Shown one piece after another: positions 26,151 through 34,174 of a stretch of DNA of 64,000 bases. This stretch comes from Hamadaea sp013361475 (GTDB lineage Bacteria > Actinomycetota > Actinomycetes > Mycobacteriales > Micromonosporaceae). Position 1 is the stretch's first letter. Every line of letters begins with the position of its first letter. The translations under genes were made by a program, and so were the position numbers. Under the pieces are notes generated by a model, which was given only the letters and a program-made list of their open reading frames with translations, made no database searches and had not been told where the DNA came from. The DNA is taken from NCBI RefSeq assembly GCF_040654195.1, contig NZ_JBFAHM010000001.1, positions 372,001-436,000 of the forward strand. Reading direction: 5' to 3'.

Positions 26151-27821
26151 ATGAGCGCCTCAAGGCTCCGAACCGTTACCGCGGTCCTCGCAGCCTCGGT
26201 GGCCGTGTCGCTGGCCCTGGCCGGATGCCAGAGCAAGCGGGACGACACATCAACCTCCACGAAGAAGGACAAGCTCGTCTTCGGGGTGGCCGGCGACGCG
26301 AAGGTCATGGACCCCGCGTTGGCCAGCGACGGCGAGTCGTTCCGGGTCGCGCGTCAGATGTTCGAGGGTCTGGTCAAGCCGGAAGAGGGTGGCACGAAGA
26401 TCGTGCCGTCCCTGGCCGAGAGCTGGACGCCGGACGCGGCTGGGACCACGTGGACGTTTAAGCTGAAGACGGGCGTGAAGTTCCACGACGGCACCGACTT
26501 CAACGCCGAGGCTGTCTGCACCAACTTCAACCGCTGGTACAACTGGTCCGGCCTGATGCAGAACCAGGACATCTCGTCGTACTGGCAGGACGTCTTCGGC
26601 GGGTTCGCCAAGAACGAGTCCGCTGAGCTTCCCCCGAGCCTCTTCAAGAGCTGCACGGCCAAGGACGCCTCGACCGTCGACATCGCGCTGACCCGGGTCA
26701 CCTCCAAGTTCCCGGCGGCGCTGGCGCTGCCCGCGTTCTCGATGCAGAGCCCCAAGGCCCTCAAGGACTTCGAGGCCGACAAGGTCGGCGGCACCGCCGA
26801 CAACGTCACCTACCCGGCGTACGCGCAGGAGCACCCGGTCGGGACCGGCCCCTACAAGTTCGTGAAGTGGGACCACACCAACAAGGCTGTGGAGCTCGTC
26901 GCGAACGACGACTACTACGGGACCAAGGCGAAGATCAAGACGCTGATCTTCAAGACCATCTCCGACCTGACCGCCCGTAAGCAGGCGCTGCGCAGCGGCG
27001 AGATCCAGGGCTACGACCTGGTGGCTCCGGCGGACGTGAAGCCGCTGAAGGACGAGGGCTTCAACGTCCTGCCCCGGCCGGCGTTCAACATCCTCTACCT
27101 GGCGATCAACCAGAGCGGCAACCCGGCCCTCAAGGACGTCCGGGTCCGGCAGGCGATCGCGTACGCGGTCAACCGGCAGGCCATCGTGGACTCCAAGTAC
27201 CCGGCCGGTTCCTCGGTGGCGCTGGAGTTCCAGCCCCCGGGTCTCGACGGTTACAACGACGCCGTGACCAAGTACGACTACAACGTCGACAAGGCCAAGC
27301 AGCTCCTGGCCGACGCCAAGGCGACCAACCTGAAGCTCGACTTCTACTACCCGACCGAGGTGACCCGGCCCTACATGCCGGCGCCGAAGGACATCTTCGA
27401 GCTGATCGCCGCCGACCTCGCCAAGGTGGGCATCACGATCACGCCGCACGCGCTGAAGTGGAGCCCGGACTACCTCAACGCGGTGCAGACGGGCAAGAAG
27501 CACGACCTGCACTTGCTGGGCTGGACCGGTGACTACGCCGACGCGTACAACTTCATCGGCACCATGTTCGACCGTCAGAAGGGCGAGTGGGGTTTCAACA
27601 ACCCGGAGCTGTTCGCCGAGTTCAAGGCGGCCGACACGGAGCCGGACCAGGCGAAGCGGATCGAGAAGTACAAGGCGCTGAACGCCAAGGTCATGGACTT
27701 CCTCCCGGGTGTGCCGATCGCACACGGTCCGCCGTCGATCGTCTTCGGCAAGGACGTGACCGGGGTCAAGCCCAGTCCGTTGACCGACGAGAAGTTCGCG
27801 ACGGCGTACTACACGTCCTGA
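26151..27821 (+). CDS. Peptide ABC transporter substrate-binding lipoprotein
   Basis: A 556-residue extracytoplasmic binding protein of the SBP family 5 (DppA/OppA type). The N-terminus is a lipoprotein signal (SVAVSLALAGC with the lipidated cysteine at about 25). The mature part has the family landmarks: FGVAGDAKVMDPALASD, IVPSLAESWTPD, TWTFKLKTGVKFHDG, ARKQALRSGEIQG, and VRQAIAYAVNRQAIVD. It binds peptides outside the cell and hands them to the permease. The ATG at 26151 is preferred over a GTG at 26142 because AGAGG sits 8 bases upstream. First gene of a five-gene importer operon. Confidence 0.9.
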   Translation: MSASRLRTVTAVLAASVAVSLALAGCQSKRDDTSTSTKKDKLVFGVAGDAKVMDPALASDGESFRVARQMFEGLVKPEEGGTKIVPSLAESWTPDAAGTTWTFKLKTGVKFHDGTDFNAEAVCTNFNRWYNWSGLMQNQDISSYWQDVFGGFAKNESAELPPSLFKSCTAKDASTVDIALTRVTSKFPAALALPAFSMQSPKALKDFEADKVGGTADNVTYPAYAQEHPVGTGPYKFVKWDHTNKAVELVANDDYYGTKAKIKTLIFKTISDLTARKQALRSGEIQGYDLVAPADVKPLKDEGFNVLPRPAFNILYLAINQSGNPALKDVRVRQAIAYAVNRQAIVDSKYPAGSSVALEFQPPGLDGYNDAVTKYDYNVDKAKQLLADAKATNLKLDFYYPTEVTRPYMPAPKDIFELIAADLAKVGITITPHALKWSPDYLNAVQTGKKHDLHLLGWTGDYADAYNFIGTMFDRQKGEWGFNNPELFAEFKAADTEPDQAKRIEKYKALNAKVMDFLPGVPIAHGPPSIVFGKDVTGVKPSPLTDEKFATAYYTS

Positions 27822-27834
27822 TCTCCCACATAGA

Positions 27835-27874
27835 GGCTAGGCGGCACACGGCGACGTCCGTGTGCCGCCTAGCC
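27835..27874 (+). terminator. Strong intercistronic hairpin
   Basis: A perfect 17-bp stem, GGCTAGGCGGCACACGG with its exact complement, around a 6-base loop, between the binding-protein and permease genes. There is no T run after it. In binding-protein operons such hairpins usually let the first gene be expressed in excess by partial termination or by protecting its mRNA 3' end. Confidence 0.75.
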
Positions 27875-27899
27875 GTGGCACACCCACAAGGACGCCGCC

Positions 27900-28904
27900 A
27901 TGTTCCGTTACATCGTCCGGCGACTGCTCCAGCTCATACCCACCCTGCTGGGCCTGTCGCTGATCCTCTTCCTCTGGCTGCATCGCCTGCCCGGCGGGCC
28001 GGAGACCGCGATCCTCGGTGAGCGCGGTACGCCCGAGACACGCCTCAAGCTGCGCCACGACCTCGGCCTGGACCAGCCACTGTGGATCCAGTACGGCCGC
28101 TTCATGCGCCGACTGGTCACCGGCGACCTCGGGGTGTCGATCAACACGCACCGTCCGGTGACCACCGAGTTCCTGGAACGTTTCCCGGGCACGGTCGAGC
28201 TGACGATCACCGCCCTCATCATCGCCATCGGCCTGGGCATTCCGCTCGGTTACCTGGCTGCCCGCAAGCGCGGCGGTCCCCTGGACTACTCCTCGGTCGC
28301 GGGTTCGCTGCTCGGCGTCTGCATCCCGATCTTCGTGCTGGCGTACCTGATCAAGGAGGTCTTCGCCGTCAAGCTGGGCTGGTTCCCGTCGGCCGGACGG
28401 CAGGACGTCACCATCGACGCGACCCGGGTCACGGGCTTCTACGTCCTCGACGGCATCCTCACCGGAGAGTGGGACGCGGCCGCCGACGCGCTGAAACACC
28501 TGGTCCTGCCGGCGATGACATTGGCGACCATTCCGCTGGCCATCATCGTCCGGATGACCCGGGCCAGTGTCCTGGAGGTGCTCGGCGAGGACTACGTCCG
28601 GACCGCCCAGGCCAAGGGCCTGACCGAGCGCACCGTACGCGGCCGGCACATCATGCGGAACGCGCTGCTCCCCGTCGTGACCACGATCGGCCTGCTCACC
28701 GGCGGTCTGCTGTCCGGGGCGGTGCTCACCGAGACGGTGTACGCGTTCACCGGGATCGGCCAGTTCATCGCCGAGTCGATCGACCATCGAGACTATCCAG
28801 TGCTCATGGGCTTCATCATGTTCGTCGCGATCATCTACGTCACCGTCAACCTGCTCGTCGACGTCGCGTACGGCGTCATCGACCCGAGAGTGAGGGTGCG
28901 ATGA
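27900..28904 (+). CDS. Peptide ABC transporter permease, DppB type
   Basis: A 334-residue inner-membrane permease. It starts MFRYIVRRLLQLIPTLLGLS, the standard first helix of DppB/OppB, and has about six membrane segments. The BPD_transp_1 coupling motif is LEVLGEDYVRTAQAKGLTER followed by HIMRNALLPV (EAA loop). With the DppC-type partner it forms the channel. The ATG at 27900 has AAGGA at 8-base spacing. It ends in an ATGA overlap with the next gene. Confidence 0.92.
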   Translation: MFRYIVRRLLQLIPTLLGLSLILFLWLHRLPGGPETAILGERGTPETRLKLRHDLGLDQPLWIQYGRFMRRLVTGDLGVSINTHRPVTTEFLERFPGTVELTITALIIAIGLGIPLGYLAARKRGGPLDYSSVAGSLLGVCIPIFVLAYLIKEVFAVKLGWFPSAGRQDVTIDATRVTGFYVLDGILTGEWDAAADALKHLVLPAMTLATIPLAIIVRMTRASVLEVLGEDYVRTAQAKGLTERTVRGRHIMRNALLPVVTTIGLLTGGLLSGAVLTETVYAFTGIGQFIAESIDHRDYPVLMGFIMFVAIIYVTVNLLVDVAYGVIDPRVRVR

Positions 28905-29947
28905 CTCCCGACAACCTGACTCCCGAGGCGGCCTCGGGCACGACCGCGCCGGAACAGCGTCAGGACGAGGCCACCGGGCTCAAAGGACTGACTCCGAAGG
29001 CGAAGAAGCAGCGGCTCGACCGGCTGGCCGAGCTGGCCGCGGTGCACGCCGACGAGAAGGGCCGCAGCCTCTGGGCCGAGGCGTTCCGCCGGGTACGCCG
29101 AAACCCCGCCGCCGTCGTCGGCGCGATCATCCTGCTGATCTTCGTGCTGGTCGCGATCATCGGACCGTTCCTCGTCCCGTACAGCCCGACTTCGACCGCC
29201 TGGGCCGACCAGGTGAAGGAGGGTCAGAACATCATTCCCGGGCCGAGTTCGGAGCACTGGTTCGGGTTGGACCACAACGGACGGGACGAGTTCAGCCGGG
29301 TCATCGTGGGTGCCCGGCAGACGCTGCTGGTCGGCGTCGTCGCCACCTCGCTCGGCCTGCTCGTGGGCTGCCTGCTCGGCGGGCTCGCCGGTTCGGCGTA
29401 CGCGTTGGGCGGCCGCCGGGGCCGGCAGATCGACAACGCCATCATGCGGGTCGTCGACATGCTCCTGGCGATGCCGAGTCTCCTCCTCGCGGTGAGCGTC
29501 GCGGCGTTGCTCGGGCCGAGCCTGATCACCGTGATGATCGCCGTCGGTGTGATCTCCGTGCCGGTCTTCGCCCGGTTGCTGCGCGGTTCGATGATCGCCC
29601 AGGGGCATTCGGAGTACGTCACGGCCGCTACCGCGCTCGGCGTACGCCGTGGCCGGATCGCCGTCGCGCACGTGCTGCCGAACTCGCTCGCCCCGGTGCT
29701 CGTCCAGGCGACGTTGACGCTGGCCACGGCGATCATCGAAGCGGCCGCGCTGTCCTTCCTCGGCCTGGGTAACCCCGACCCGGCGGTGCCGGAGTGGGGC
29801 GTCATGTTGACCGACGCACTGACTCGTCTCGAGGTGGCGCCCCGGCTCACGATCTATCCCGCCGTCGGGATCATCATCACCGCGTTCGGGTTCACGCTGC
29901 TCGGCGAGGCCATGCGCGAGGCGCTCGACCCGAAGCTGAGGAAGTGA
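28901..29947 (+). CDS. Peptide ABC transporter permease, DppC type
   Basis: A 348-residue permease with a long hydrophilic N-terminal tail (about 1-65) before the first helix (AVVGAIILLIFVLVAIIGPF), then HWFGLDHNGRDEFSRVIVGAR, the conserved signature of DppC/OppC proteins, and the EAA-type loop YVTAATALGVRRGRIAVAHVLPN. It forms the heterodimeric channel with the preceding permease. It overlaps that gene by four bases (28901-28904) and is followed 3 bases later by the ATPase gene. Confidence 0.92.
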   Translation: MTPDNLTPEAASGTTAPEQRQDEATGLKGLTPKAKKQRLDRLAELAAVHADEKGRSLWAEAFRRVRRNPAAVVGAIILLIFVLVAIIGPFLVPYSPTSTAWADQVKEGQNIIPGPSSEHWFGLDHNGRDEFSRVIVGARQTLLVGVVATSLGLLVGCLLGGLAGSAYALGGRRGRQIDNAIMRVVDMLLAMPSLLLAVSVAALLGPSLITVMIAVGVISVPVFARLLRGSMIAQGHSEYVTAATALGVRRGRIAVAHVLPNSLAPVLVQATLTLATAIIEAAALSFLGLGNPDPAVPEWGVMLTDALTRLEVAPRLTIYPAVGIIITAFGFTLLGEAMREALDPKLRK

Positions 29948-29950
29948 AGC

Positions 29951-30922
29951 ATGGCGCTGTTGGAAGTAGAAGACCTCGGCGTCACGTTCCACGCGGATCG
30001 CGACGTGCGAGCGGTGGACGGCGTCTCGTTCACCGTCGACGCCGGTCAGGTGGTCGGACTGGTGGGGGAGTCGGGTTGCGGCAAGTCCGTCACCTCGCTC
30101 GCCCTGATCGGCCTGCTGCCGCATCAGAACACCAAACGCGTACGCGTGGACGGCAGCGCCAAGTTCGACGGGCTCGACCTGTTGCGGGCCGATCGGCGTA
30201 CGCTGCGCGACATCCGGGGCCGGGAGATCGCGATGATCTTCCAGGATCCGCTGTCCTCGTTGAACCCGGTCGTGCCGATCGGTGTGCAGGTCGCCGAGGT
30301 GCTGATCCGCCACCGGGGGATCGGTAAGCACGAGGCCGAGCGGCGCTCGGCGGAGTTGCTCGATCGGGTCGGCATTCCCGATCCGCGTCGGCGGCTCAGG
30401 GAGTACCCGCATCAGCTGTCCGGCGGCATGCGCCAGCGGGCGCTGATCGCGATGGCGGTGGCCTGCCGGCCGCGCCTGCTCATCGCCGACGAGCCGACGA
30501 CCGCGCTGGACGTGACCATTCAGGCCCAGATCCTGGAGTTGCTGAAGGAACTGGTCCGGGAGGACGGGACGGCGCTGATCATGATCACGCACGACCTCGG
30601 TGTCGTCGCCGGGCTCTGCGACAGCGTCAACGTCCTGTACGCCGGACGGGTGGTGGAGAGCGCCGGCCGCCATGAGTTGTTCGGCCACCCCACCCACCCG
30701 TACACGGTGGGTCTGCTGAACTCGATCCCGCGACTCGACGCCCTGCGCGGTGAGGAGCTGACCCCGATCCGTGGCTCGGTACGCGACGTGCTGGCCTGGT
30801 CGTCGGGGTGTGCGTTCGCCCCACGCTGCGACCGGGCGATCGAGACCTGCCTGACCGGCCCGCCGTCCCTCGAGGGGACGTCTCACTCCTACCGCTGCGT
30901 CAACCCGGAGGTCGCGCCGTGA
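29951..30922 (+). CDS. Peptide ABC transporter ATPase, DppD type
   Basis: A 323-residue cytoplasmic ATPase that powers import. Walker A is GESGCGKS (about 39-46), Q-loop IFQDPLSSLNPV, ABC signature LSGGMRQR, Walker B LLIADEPT and H-loop THD. The C-terminal oligopeptide-transport extension is present with the cysteine set that in this family can bind an iron-sulfur cluster (SGCAFAPRCDRAIETC). The gene ends in a GTGA overlap with the second ATPase. Confidence 0.93.
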   Translation: MALLEVEDLGVTFHADRDVRAVDGVSFTVDAGQVVGLVGESGCGKSVTSLALIGLLPHQNTKRVRVDGSAKFDGLDLLRADRRTLRDIRGREIAMIFQDPLSSLNPVVPIGVQVAEVLIRHRGIGKHEAERRSAELLDRVGIPDPRRRLREYPHQLSGGMRQRALIAMAVACRPRLLIADEPTTALDVTIQAQILELLKELVREDGTALIMITHDLGVVAGLCDSVNVLYAGRVVESAGRHELFGHPTHPYTVGLLNSIPRLDALRGEELTPIRGSVRDVLAWSSGCAFAPRCDRAIETCLTGPPSLEGTSHSYRCVNPEVAP

Positions 30923-31911
30923 CCGCGCTGGTGGAGATCAAGGATCTGCAGGTCCACTTCCCGATCCTGCGCGGGGTCGTGTTCGACCGGGTGGTCGGCC
31001 ACGTCAAGGCGGTCGACGGGGTGACCCTCAGCGTGCCCCGGGGCAAGACGTACGGGCTGGTCGGCGAGTCCGGCTGCGGCAAGACGACGCTGGGCCGGGC
31101 GTTGCTGCGCCTGGTCGAGCCGACCGGCGGCTCGGCGGTCTTCGACGGCACCGATCTGACCAGCCTCAGCCCGTCCGCGCTGCGCGGAATGCGCCGGCGG
31201 ATGCAGATGATCTTTCAGGATCCGCTGTCCTCACTGGACCCCCGGCAGAACGTCGAGTCCATCCTCACGGAGGGCCTGGCCGCGCACGGCATCGGCGCCG
31301 ACCGGGCCGAACGGCGCGACATCGTCTGCGAGACGCTCGACGCGGTCGGCCTGCCCCGCTGGGCGTTGTCCCGCTATCCGCACGAGTTCTCGGGCGGCCA
31401 GCGGCAGCGGATCGGCATCGCCCGCGCGCTGGTCCTCAACCCGGACCTGATCGTCGCCGACGAGCCGGTGTCGGCCCTCGACGTCTCGATCCAGGCCCAG
31501 GTGCTCAACCTGCTGGGCAAACTGCAGGCCGAACGCGAGCTGACCTACCTCGTGATCGCGCACGACCTCGCCGTCGTGCGGCACATCTCCGACGTCGTCG
31601 GCGTGATGTATCTCGGCGCGCTGGTGGAGGAAGCCTCGTCGATCGAGCTCTACCAGCGACCGCTGCACCCCTACACGAAGGCGCTGATGTCGGCGGTTCC
31701 CGTACCGGATCCGCTGGTAGAGGAGCGTCGGGAGCGGATCCTGCTCTCGGGCGACCTGCCGTCGCCGGCGAATCCGCCGTCGGGCTGCCGGTTCCGCACC
31801 CGATGCCCGTGGGCGCAGGAGCGGTGCGCTCAAGAGCGGCCGGAGCTGCGCGTACTGGCCGAGGGGCACACGGTGGCGTGCCACTTCGCCGAGGAGATCG
31901 AAGCTTCGTGA
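30919..31911 (+). CDS. Peptide ABC transporter ATPase, DppF type
   Basis: A 330-residue ATPase pairing with the preceding DppD-like protein. Motifs: VGESGCGKTT (Walker A), FQDPLSSLDPR (Q-loop), FSGGQRQR (signature), LIVADEPVSALD (Walker B), IAHD (H-loop), and the C-terminal SGCRFRTRCPWAQERC extension. GTG start overlapping the previous stop. Its own TGA stop (31909-31911) is formed by the first bases of palindromic repeat B copy 2, which probably ends the operon transcript. Confidence 0.93.
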   Translation: MTALVEIKDLQVHFPILRGVVFDRVVGHVKAVDGVTLSVPRGKTYGLVGESGCGKTTLGRALLRLVEPTGGSAVFDGTDLTSLSPSALRGMRRRMQMIFQDPLSSLDPRQNVESILTEGLAAHGIGADRAERRDIVCETLDAVGLPRWALSRYPHEFSGGQRQRIGIARALVLNPDLIVADEPVSALDVSIQAQVLNLLGKLQAERELTYLVIAHDLAVVRHISDVVGVMYLGALVEEASSIELYQRPLHPYTKALMSAVPVPDPLVEERRERILLSGDLPSPANPPSGCRFRTRCPWAQERCAQERPELRVLAEGHTVACHFAEEIEAS

Positions 31912-31981
31912 TCATCGCGCCGGCCATGCTGTAAGAGCGGGCATTTCGCCGGGCGAAACAGCATGGCTGGCGCAATGATCA
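31908..31981. repeat. Palindromic repeat family B, copy 2
   Basis: Arms GTGATCATCGCGCCGGCC and GGCTGGCGCAATGATCA with core GGGCATTTCGCCGGGCGAAACAGC. It fills the entire space between two convergent genes and supplies both of their stop codons: TGA of the dppF-like gene at 31909-31911 and, on the minus strand, TGA at 31979-31981. Confidence 0.92.
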
Positions 31982-32947
31982 GGCGAGGCGGACCGTGTGC
32001 CGCACCCCGGCCCGAGCCCGTTCCAGGTAGGCGCGCACGATCGTGGCCAGCACCGCCGCCGGGTCGATCCGCAGTTCGTTCGCGGTGAAGGTCAGCACGA
32101 GCACGCCGTACTCCGTGAAAGCCTGCTGGCGACGCAGCCGGCGAGTCCACGCCTCCGGCGACGGGTCGAGGTCGGGCGCGATGATCTCCAGTGCGATGGC
32201 GGTGTCGGCGATCCAGCCGTCCGGCGTCGGCAATGCCTCGCCGTCCGGCCCGATCAGCGCGGGCTGCCAGCGCACCTTGGGCAGGGCCGGATTGCTCGCG
32301 CACAGCTCCCGCAACTGGGTCAGCGGCGAGCCGCGCAAGCCCTGCTCCACCTCCGAGAGCGCCGCCCGCAGCAGCAGGCTGCCGCGTTTGGGCCCGTCGC
32401 GCAGCTCGTCCTGCAGGGCGTCGAGGGTGGTGAGCCGCCGCTGCAAGGACTCGACGACCAGCGCGCGAGCCGCGTTCGGGTCCAGGCCCGGGACCATCCG
32501 CACGGTGTCGGCCACGGCTCGCGCAGGGGAGACCACCGCCATCCGGCCGATGGCGGTCGCTCTCGGATCCAATCTATGAGTACGCGAGACGGCCGCGAAC
32601 CGGGCTGGTGACAAGCGTCGGCGATCCGGGATCAGCACGTGCACCAGATCGTCGGCCGGGGCGGAACGGACGGCGTGCAGTTGCAGCGCGGCCGGCCCGG
32701 TGAGCTGGGCGGACTCGCCGGCGTAGAGGAGGCTGGCGAAGGCACGCTGCTCCCGGCTGAGCGGACCGCCGTGGGTGGCATAGACGGCGGGGAGGACGGT
32801 CTGCCAGACCCCTCGTTCCAACCGCCAGCGCAGAGCGCCCTTCGTCAGGGCATCGGGCAGGCCGTCGAGGACCTGGTCGCGCCGGACCAGGCCGTATTGC
32901 TTCTCCAGCAGCCCGTCCAGGTCGGGGCGCGTCCATCGCCTCGGCAT
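31979..32947 (-). CDS. AbiEi/Vsr-like fold protein, nuclease site degenerate
   Basis: A 322-residue cytoplasmic protein of an actinobacterial family I recognise only by architecture: an N-terminal winged-helix part resembling AbiEi antitoxin/regulator domains (LEKQYGLVRRDQVLDGLPD, LRWRLERGVWQTVLPAVYA), a middle helical part, and a C-terminal domain resembling DUF559/Vsr-type PD-(D/E)XK nucleases. It is a paralogue of the protein at 35784-36740. In that relative the site reads GWIDDAGLAIEVDSKEFH; here it is GWIADTAIALEIIAPDLD, so only the glutamate of the E-x-D/K motif remains and catalysis is doubtful. The stop lies inside repeat B copy 2. Role unknown. Confidence 0.65.
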   Translation of the reverse strand: MPRRWTRPDLDGLLEKQYGLVRRDQVLDGLPDALTKGALRWRLERGVWQTVLPAVYATHGGPLSREQRAFASLLYAGESAQLTGPAALQLHAVRSAPADDLVHVLIPDRRRLSPARFAAVSRTHRLDPRATAIGRMAVVSPARAVADTVRMVPGLDPNAARALVVESLQRRLTTLDALQDELRDGPKRGSLLLRAALSEVEQGLRGSPLTQLRELCASNPALPKVRWQPALIGPDGEALPTPDGWIADTAIALEIIAPDLDPSPEAWTRRLRRQQAFTEYGVLVLTFTANELRIDPAAVLATIVRAYLERARAGVRHTVRLA

Positions 32948-33007
32948 GGCGGCCAGCCTGCCGGAGGGAGGTGTTCCCTGGTAAGCCCCTGTGGATAACG
33001 ATTCTTC

Positions 33008-33056
33008 ATCAAAGCCCCTGGTCAGGGCGCCGTCACAACACTGGTGGGGCTTTGAT
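33008..33056. repeat. Fold-back ATCAAAGCCCC / GGGGCTTTGAT
   Basis: Perfect 11-bp arms (33008-33018 and 33046-33056) around a 27-base loop, in the 210-bp space between the AbiEi-like gene start and the small protein gene. A single copy in the window. Confidence 0.8.
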
Positions 33057-33070
33057 CACCTTTGCGCGCG

Positions 33071-33123
33071 TGCGCTGCGTCGGCCACACAGCGCAGCGCC
33101 TGCGCTGCGTCGACCACACAGCG
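33071..33123. repeat. Two tandem 23-bp repeats, 30-bp period
   Basis: TGCGCTGCGTCGRCCACACA plus GCG occurs at 33071-33093 and 33101-33123 with a single difference (G/A). The first copy also forms a hairpin with the GCGCAGCGC that follows it. No gene lies in this stretch. Confidence 0.75.
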
Positions 33124-33157
33124 TGGGCGACCGCCCCGTTGGGCGTACCCCTTGGTC

Positions 33158-33415
33158 CTAGCCTTCGGGCCGGTGGAGCAACCCGACCGCGAGCTGATGC
33201 ACGGCCTTGAGGTCCTCCGGGGCGACCAGGGTGACCGCACCCCCGGTGATCTTGTACCACTCCGCCGCGCCCTTGTACTGCACGGACGTCTGGGCGGTCG
33301 TGCCCTCCAGCGCGGTCCGGAGAGTGAGATCGCCGGTGACCACGCCCACCTCGTCGGTCATCACCCCGCCGGGGCCGGGCACGATGTCGGTGACGAGTTC
33401 GGCAGGCGCGGTCAT
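33158..33415 (-). CDS. Small cytosolic protein downstream of secreted nuclease
   Basis: An 85-residue protein without signal peptide or membrane segment: ELVTDIVPGPGGVMTDEV, a beta-rich middle (VQYKGAAEWYKITGGAVTLV) and a short helix (PEDLKAVHQLAVGLL). AGGAGG lies 8 bases before the ATG at 33415. It begins 13 bp after the stop of the secreted HNH nuclease gene and is surely co-transcribed with it. No family recognised; the pairing invites the thought of an immunity or accessory protein, but nothing in the sequence proves it. Confidence 0.65.
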   Translation of the reverse strand: MTAPAELVTDIVPGPGGVMTDEVGVVTGDLTLRTALEGTTAQTSVQYKGAAEWYKITGGAVTLVAPEDLKAVHQLAVGLLHRPEG

Positions 33416-33428
33416 CCGGGTCCTCCTG

Positions 33429-34079
33429 TCAGGCGCAGGTCTTGAGCATGGTGGAGAGGGCGTCCTTCTCCTTGGCCGTGATGGTGAGCTTGTAGTACGC
33501 CTTCACCGTGATCCAGTCCTGGGCGTAGACGCACCAGGCGTCCTGCGACGGCGGCTTCCAGGTCGACGGGTCCTGGTCGCCCTTGGAGCGGTTGGAGCTG
33601 GCCGAGACGGCGAACAGCTGCGGGCGCTCCATGTCGTTGGCGAAGTCGGACCGCTGCTCGTCGGTCCACTTGTCGGCCCCGGACCGCCAGGCGTTGGCCA
33701 GCGGCACCATGTGATCGATGTCGACCTTGGTCAGCTCGGTCTGGGTCGTGTCGTCGTACCAGCTCACCCAGGTGCCGCCGGTGACGTTGCAGCCGGTGAG
33801 CTTGACGTTCTTGCCGTCGCGCTGGAGCACCTTGTCGCGGACGTCGCAACCGGTGCCGGCGCTGCGCCAGTGGGGGAACCGATCGCGCGAGTACCCGGTC
33901 ATCGGGCGGGCGTCGGCGATCTTGAGGGACGCGAGGGCGGTCGAGACCGACCCGGCGGCCGCGGTGGGCTTGAGCCCACCCGTTGATTCGGACGGGGAGG
34001 CCAGCGGATCCTCGGTGCAGCCCGCGGCGAGCACGAGGGCGGCGGCGAGCGCGCCGATGAGGCGAAGGGGGGTACGCAC
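33429..34079 (-). CDS. Exported HNH endonuclease, DUF1524/GmrSD C-terminal type
   Basis: A 216-residue predicted lipoprotein: GTG at 34079 gives MRTPLRLIGALAAALVLAAGC with the lipidated cysteine near 21. After a short linker comes the DUF1524-type HNH domain: TGYSRDRFPHW, CDVRDKVLQRDG, TELTKVDIDHMVPLANAW (catalytic Asp-His), and SNRSKGDQDPSTWKPP, the N-x-x-K-G-D motif typical of this group. Similar secreted nucleases are frequent in streptomycete-like bacteria and probably digest environmental DNA. GGGAG lies about 10 bases upstream of the start. It is divergent from the DHA2 exporter and followed by an 85-residue protein. Confidence 0.85.
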   Translation of the reverse strand: MRTPLRLIGALAAALVLAAGCTEDPLASPSESTGGLKPTAAAGSVSTALASLKIADARPMTGYSRDRFPHWRSAGTGCDVRDKVLQRDGKNVKLTGCNVTGGTWVSWYDDTTQTELTKVDIDHMVPLANAWRSGADKWTDEQRSDFANDMERPQLFAVSASSNRSKGDQDPSTWKPPSQDAWCVYAQDWITVKAYYKLTITAKEKDALSTMLKTCA

Positions 34080-34174
34080 GCTGAAAGTCTCCCTTGGACC
34101 GTCGGGATGTGGTGAGGATTCTCCCGCGCGTCGGCGTGTCAAACCTCGCCGGGCTCCTTGACTAGCCAAGGAAG

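Noticed and set aside
26250..27725. 491-codon minus-strand frame opposite the peptide-binding protein
   Set aside because: Val/Leu/Arg-rich translation without recognisable domain; the plus strand encodes a full SBP_bac_5 lipoprotein.
33071..33123. Could the 23-bp repeats be a CRISPR array?
   Set aside because: Only two copies, 7-bp spacer, no cas genes in the window.
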